Origin: Candidatus Aenigmatarchaeota archaeon
GTDB taxonomy: Archaea > Aenigmatarchaeota > Aenigmatarchaeia > QMZP01
Direction of reading: 5' to 3'
Length of the DNA stretch: 7,484 bases
Assembly: GCA_020343575.1 (NCBI GenBank)
Contig: CP070801.1
Span: forward strand, 696,998-704,481
Numbering within the stretch: position 1 is the stretch's first letter; every line of letters begins with the position of its first letter. The notes beneath the pieces were generated by a model, which was given only the letters and a program-made list of their open reading frames with translations, ran no database searches and was not told where the DNA came from. Shown here piece by piece: positions 5,037 to 7,484 of this stretch. The translations under genes were made by a program, and so were the position numbers.

Positions 5037-6157
5037 GCTTTTCTTCTAACAGCGTCTGTAACGTTTGTTTCAAATCCATGAACGAAATCTTCACTGCCTT
5101 TTCTGTATCCGCTCATACCTTCGTAGAACATGTCTCTAAATGGATTTTGTATACCAACTTCTTTATAACTATCTATCCCTTCTTCAGGGGATTCTGCATT
5201 AGCTATTGTACTAACAAGGTTAAATGAAGCTACAGCAAGATTATCAATTTTTGAAAGTGAAAAATCAAGAGTCTTTCTAATTTCTTCTGAGAGAACAGGA
5301 TATTTATCATCAGGGAAATGTTTACCGTCAAGGTGTCTTTGTGCATGAACCTTATCTTTTATTCCTTCAAATCTTGGAAACCCTCTCTTTTCTAGGAAAT
5401 CTACTGCTTCTTCCTCAGTAAACTCCCTGTGTGCTAGAAGTCCTTTAAGGAAAAGATATTGTATAGAATGGAGTTTTTCTCCATAATCCTTTACCCAGTC
5501 AGGGTAAGAATCTATTGGGAGCTTCCCGTAAAGCCTTCTTAAGGTTTCACCTATTACCGCCAGGTCAGATTCTTCAGGATACTTAAACTTTTCTTTAAGA
5601 TCGCCATGCAACATTCTTTCCTTGCCAACAAAAAACGCTCTTCTTTCCAAAACTCTGAAACCAGAAGCCTCTAGTATAACATCACCTGTTTTCAATGAAA
5701 ACGCTATCACAGCAGGAAGAATCTGCTGTTTCCTGCCTATAGGGCTTCCGAATATCTCTAGATTCTCAGGTAATGATGCCTCGTGTTCAGCAATTGCTCT
5801 GTAAACTGAGTCAAATTCGTTGGTGTCCATATCCATATCACCAGAAACCCATAATTTTTTAAAGAATTCAGCACTTATCGGTCCATGGGATTCTGTTTCC
5901 TTTGCCTCCCTGTGATAATCATGAAGGTTTCCTGATATTGCACCGAGAACAGATGCTCTATAATCCATGTCGTCATAATCCTGCCCGTTCATCAGAGCCC
6001 TTGCTGTTACGCCAGCAAAATTAGAAACCGCTACAATGTGGTCGAAATCATGAGCTCTACTTAATTTGCCTTCAGCCCTCTTTGCGTCGAATTCCTCTTC
6101 TACTAGTTCTCTTGTTTTAATACAAGCCGGTTCTTCATTAAAATCTAGCCCTGTCAT
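5024..6157 (-). CDS. HD-domain metal-dependent phosphohydrolase-like protein
   Basis: 377 residues from the ATG at 6157. An in-frame TTG at 6169 adds four residues and lies almost at the predicted transcript 5' end, so a leaderless TTG start is possible; ATG is preferred. The N-terminal half carries the HD signature: AHDFDHIVAV (H36, H40), NLHDYHRE with the H79-D80 doublet, H91-G, AIAEHE (H125), and D159 in SLKTGD as candidate last ligand. HD enzymes bind divalent metals and usually hydrolyse phosphoesters, often of nucleotides. Spacing and order fit a catalytically complete domain over about 30-165. The remaining 210 residues are mostly helical and charged, with no motif I recognise; they may add substrate specificity or oligomerisation. 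The substrate is unknown. It lies downstream of the methyltransferase-like gene on the same strand with its own TATA box, so coupling is suggested but not shown. Its 3' end overlaps mvaD tail to tail. Confidence 0.75.
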   Translation of the reverse strand: MTGLDFNEEPACIKTRELVEEEFDAKRAEGKLSRAHDFDHIVAVSNFAGVTARALMNGQDYDDMDYRASVLGAISGNLHDYHREAKETESHGPISAEFFKKLWVSGDMDMDTNEFDSVYRAIAEHEASLPENLEIFGSPIGRKQQILPAVIAFSLKTGDVILEASGFRVLERRAFFVGKERMLHGDLKEKFKYPEESDLAVIGETLRRLYGKLPIDSYPDWVKDYGEKLHSIQYLFLKGLLAHREFTEEEAVDFLEKRGFPRFEGIKDKVHAQRHLDGKHFPDDKYPVLSEEIRKTLDFSLSKIDNLAVASFNLVSTIANAESPEEGIDSYKEVGIQNPFRDMFYEGMSGYRKGSEDFVHGFETNVTDAVRRKAQNK

Positions 6158-6194
6158 TGGATCAACCAAGTTTTATGAAAATAAGAAGCTAAAC

Positions 6195-6200
6195 TTTAAA
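6195..6200 (-). promoter_or_regulatory. TATA box of the HD-domain gene
   Basis: TTTAAA (same on both strands) in the gap after the methyltransferase stop. Its centre near 6197 predicts a start site near 6171, just ahead of the TTG at 6169 and about 14 bases ahead of the ATG at 6157. It gives the HD gene a promoter independent of the methyltransferase gene. Confidence 0.45.
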
Positions 6201-6209
6201 TCGATATGC

Positions 6210-6226
6210 GTCGTACGATTGTCGTA
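6210..6226. repeat. Direct repeat GTCGTA x2, with palindrome TCGTACGA, upstream of the HD gene promoter
   Basis: GTCGTA occurs at 6210-6215 and 6221-6226, 11 bases apart, about one helical turn. The first copy is part of the perfect 8-base palindrome TCGTACGA (6211-6218). The unit sits directly upstream of the HD gene TATA box and just past the methyltransferase stop codon, a suitable place for an operator or activator site. It is a single short case and may be chance. Confidence 0.3.
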
Positions 6227-6227
6227 T

Positions 6228-7394
6228 TTATTTTTGCATCTCCAATGGTTTTTGCCAGAGACCACTCATAAGAAGGTTGCTCCCATCATCAGGTATTTCC
6301 TCGTAAAGTTCATCCATTTTAAGTTTCAACATCTCTTTTTTGGTTAGTATCTGATGTGGATTATCATTATACCCTGCCTCTTTTTTAACTTCATTTACTT
6401 CTGGAGAATGTAAAGTAAAACCTGTATTTAATAATAGTTTTGCTTGTGGACCTGGTCTACCATGGGCTTCATGGAGGAAATAATCATCCCTTGGGTCGAA
6501 CTCGCCTTTCTCAATGGCTCTTGCCCTTGCAACAGCCCATCCATCTAGCCAGAAGCTGGTTATCATTCTAGCTGCCATCTCATCTGCTGGAGAGAATCTA
6601 GGATAGTTCTTATCTAAAGCTTGTGGGAACATTTTTACGTATCTCGCGAGGTCTTCGTATTTGGTTTCCCATTTAATAGGAGGCTTAAGTTCGTGGTTTT
6701 CAAACGCCTGATAAACCCTTGTAGGGTGTTCGCACAAACCCTCATACCATTCAAAGTTTCCAAAAAAACCACCTTTTTCTAGGAGTCTGAACAAGAGTTT
6801 GAAGACTCTGTCCTGATAGGCATGGTGATGTAAAGTTGCGTTGTTAGCGATTATATGCTGGGAATCAGGTTTTAGGTAAGCTCCTAGTTCGGAATCCTTT
6901 CCTATAAAAGCATCAAAGTGCTTGCCTTCCTTCAGTTCCATACCTTCCAACTTTTCAACAGTAGAAGAAAGTCTTGTTTCAGAAGGTTCCACAAGCGTTG
7001 ACTTCAATCTCTCAATATCATAACCGTTTTCATCCAAAAACTTGTAAAGAACAACCGTGCTCACACCTGCCCCGGGTTCTGTGTAGTAAACCCTTTCGAT
7101 ATTCCTGAAACGTGGGAGGTTAAGAATATGAAAGATAGTTTTTGCCTGTAATTCTCTTAGCATATTTGAACAGTTACCAAGTCCTGCTGTCTCCGCTGCA
7201 TATTCAACATAATGCTGCTGCTTGGGGGTTCCCTCTTCCCACTCTTTATGGTATGCCATGTCACTGTAAATTCTCAGGGTTTCTTCATCACCCACTATAT
7301 CGAAACAAGGATACGAAGTGTTAGGGTTTCTTAAAGCACTTCCCAGCGGTACAGGAAAATTTCCTTTAAGATCGTATCTTTCAATTGGATTCAT
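6228..7394 (-). CDS. Class I SAM-dependent methyltransferase-like protein
   Basis: 388 residues from the ATG at 7394. The frame extends 14 codons further (to 7436), but that stretch contains the TATA box, whose spacing places a leaderless start at 7394. A Rossmann-type methyltransferase core lies in the middle: motif I RVYYTEPGAGVST at 101-113 (E106, G108, G110), second-strand acid E136 in STLVEPS, then HIIANNATLHHHAY at 180-193, and LLEKGGFFGNFEWYEG at 204-219, the late 'lkpGG.f' strand. About 95 residues precede the core and 170 follow it, longer than a minimal enzyme. The C-terminal part includes FWLDGWAVARARA (281-293) and HEAHGRPGPQAKLLLNTGF (308-326), which I do not recognise. Small-molecule, lipid or protein substrates are all possible. 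It is divergent from the gene at 7461 and followed on its strand by the HD protein 58-70 bases later. Confidence 0.7.
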   Translation of the reverse strand: MNPIERYDLKGNFPVPLGSALRNPNTSYPCFDIVGDEETLRIYSDMAYHKEWEEGTPKQQHYVEYAAETAGLGNCSNMLRELQAKTIFHILNLPRFRNIERVYYTEPGAGVSTVVLYKFLDENGYDIERLKSTLVEPSETRLSSTVEKLEGMELKEGKHFDAFIGKDSELGAYLKPDSQHIIANNATLHHHAYQDRVFKLLFRLLEKGGFFGNFEWYEGLCEHPTRVYQAFENHELKPPIKWETKYEDLARYVKMFPQALDKNYPRFSPADEMAARMITSFWLDGWAVARARAIEKGEFDPRDDYFLHEAHGRPGPQAKLLLNTGFTLHSPEVNEVKKEAGYNDNPHQILTKKEMLKLKMDELYEEIPDDGSNLLMSGLWQKPLEMQK

Positions 7395-7411
7395 GTACAA
7401 AGAAATAATAG

Positions 7412-7424
7412 TAAATTTTTTAAA
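7412..7424. promoter_or_regulatory. Shared AT-rich TATA element between divergent genes
   Basis: TAAATTTTTTAAA, a near-palindrome. On the minus strand TTTAAAA (7424-7418) is centred about 27 bases upstream of the methyltransferase ATG at 7394, giving a leaderless mRNA. On the plus strand TAAATTTT is centred about 26 bases before a start site near 7442, leaving a leader of about 19 bases with the Shine-Dalgarno of the gene at 7461. One element could therefore serve both directions. Confidence 0.45.
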
Positions 7425-7449
7425 GCTATGTGTCAAGATTAAAGAAATT

Positions 7450-7457
7450 GAGGTGAT
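7450..7457 (+). promoter_or_regulatory. Strong Shine-Dalgarno of the right-edge gene
   Basis: GAGGTGAT is a near-full complement of the archaeal 16S rRNA 3' end (anti-Shine-Dalgarno). It ends 3 bases before the ATG at 7461 and is the strongest ribosome site in the window. Confidence 0.75.
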
Positions 7458-7460
7458 TTT

Positions 7461-7484
7461 ATGTCTGAAGGTTATGGTTACGGA
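7461..7484 (+). CDS. Start of an unidentified gene, truncated by the window end
   Basis: ATG followed by seven sense codons (MSEGYGYG) up to the last base of the window. The start is supported by the excellent Shine-Dalgarno just upstream and by an AT-rich element at 7412-7424 at suitable promoter distance. Eight residues are too few to name a product; the only visible trait is the Gly/Tyr-rich beginning. It is divergent from the methyltransferase-like gene and may share its promoter region. Confidence 0.6.

Noticed and set aside
6066..6347. Plus-strand open frame of 93 codons across the HD/methyltransferase gap
   Set aside because: It runs antisense through the ends of both genes and their spacer, has a Ser/Phe/Lys-rich composition without motifs, and has no Shine-Dalgarno.
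7395..7436. N-terminal extension of the methyltransferase frame by 14 codons from an ATG at 7436
   Set aside because: The extension is hydrophobic-basic with no family match that I see, it spans the TATA element at 7412-7424, and TATA spacing places the transcript start at the ATG at 7394.

Overview
The window reads as a stretch of a compact archaeal chromosome, AT-rich and with arginine coded almost entirely by AGA/AGG. The archaeal assignment rests on several independent signs: TATA boxes about 25-27 bases upstream of start codons that have no leader or Shine-Dalgarno, a tRNA-Trp gene with an intron at the canonical 37/38 position, archaeal discriminator bases (A73 on tRNA-Trp, U73 on tRNA-Thr), a class III (type IV pilin-like) signal peptide, and a single-domain KaiC-type ATPase. 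The style (large Ig-like surface protein with CG-containing cysteine repeats, small pilin, overlapping convergent genes) would suit a DPANN or related uncultivated lineage, but that placement is inference.

Left block (1-3661), cell surface. The window opens inside a very large secreted protein of about seven Ig-like domains, anchored by one C-terminal membrane helix with a cytoplasmic coiled coil. It is followed on the same strand by a KaiC/RAD55-type ATPase. A type IV pilin-like protein converges on the ATPase gene; their 3' ends overlap by 9 bases.

Middle (3681-4006), tRNA and promoter hub. tRNA-Trp(CCA), minus strand, with a 43-nt intron, and tRNA-Thr(GGT), plus strand, are divergently transcribed from a 94-base spacer that holds both TATA boxes.

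Right block (4032-7484), metabolism. Diphosphomevalonate decarboxylase (mevalonate pathway to isoprenoids, hence archaeal membrane lipids) starts 42 bases after tRNA-Thr and overlaps by 13 bases, tail to tail, an HD-domain metal-dependent phosphohydrolase. Upstream of the HD gene, on the same strand, lies a class I SAM-dependent methyltransferase-like protein. The two are 58-70 bases apart, depending on the HD start, and each has its own TATA box. A new plus-strand gene starts at 7461 with a strong Shine-Dalgarno and runs off the window; it appears to share an AT-rich divergent promoter with the methyltransferase.

No CRISPR array, insertion sequence, integrase or rRNA was seen. No stretch over 300 bases lacks a gene. 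The functions of the HD protein, the methyltransferase and the surface protein are not resolved beyond fold level. I see no clear evidence of a completely new multi-gene system; the best leads are the tRNA-Trp intron structure, the bacterial-looking mevalonate decarboxylase, the methyltransferase/HD pair and the surface-protein/KaiC pair.
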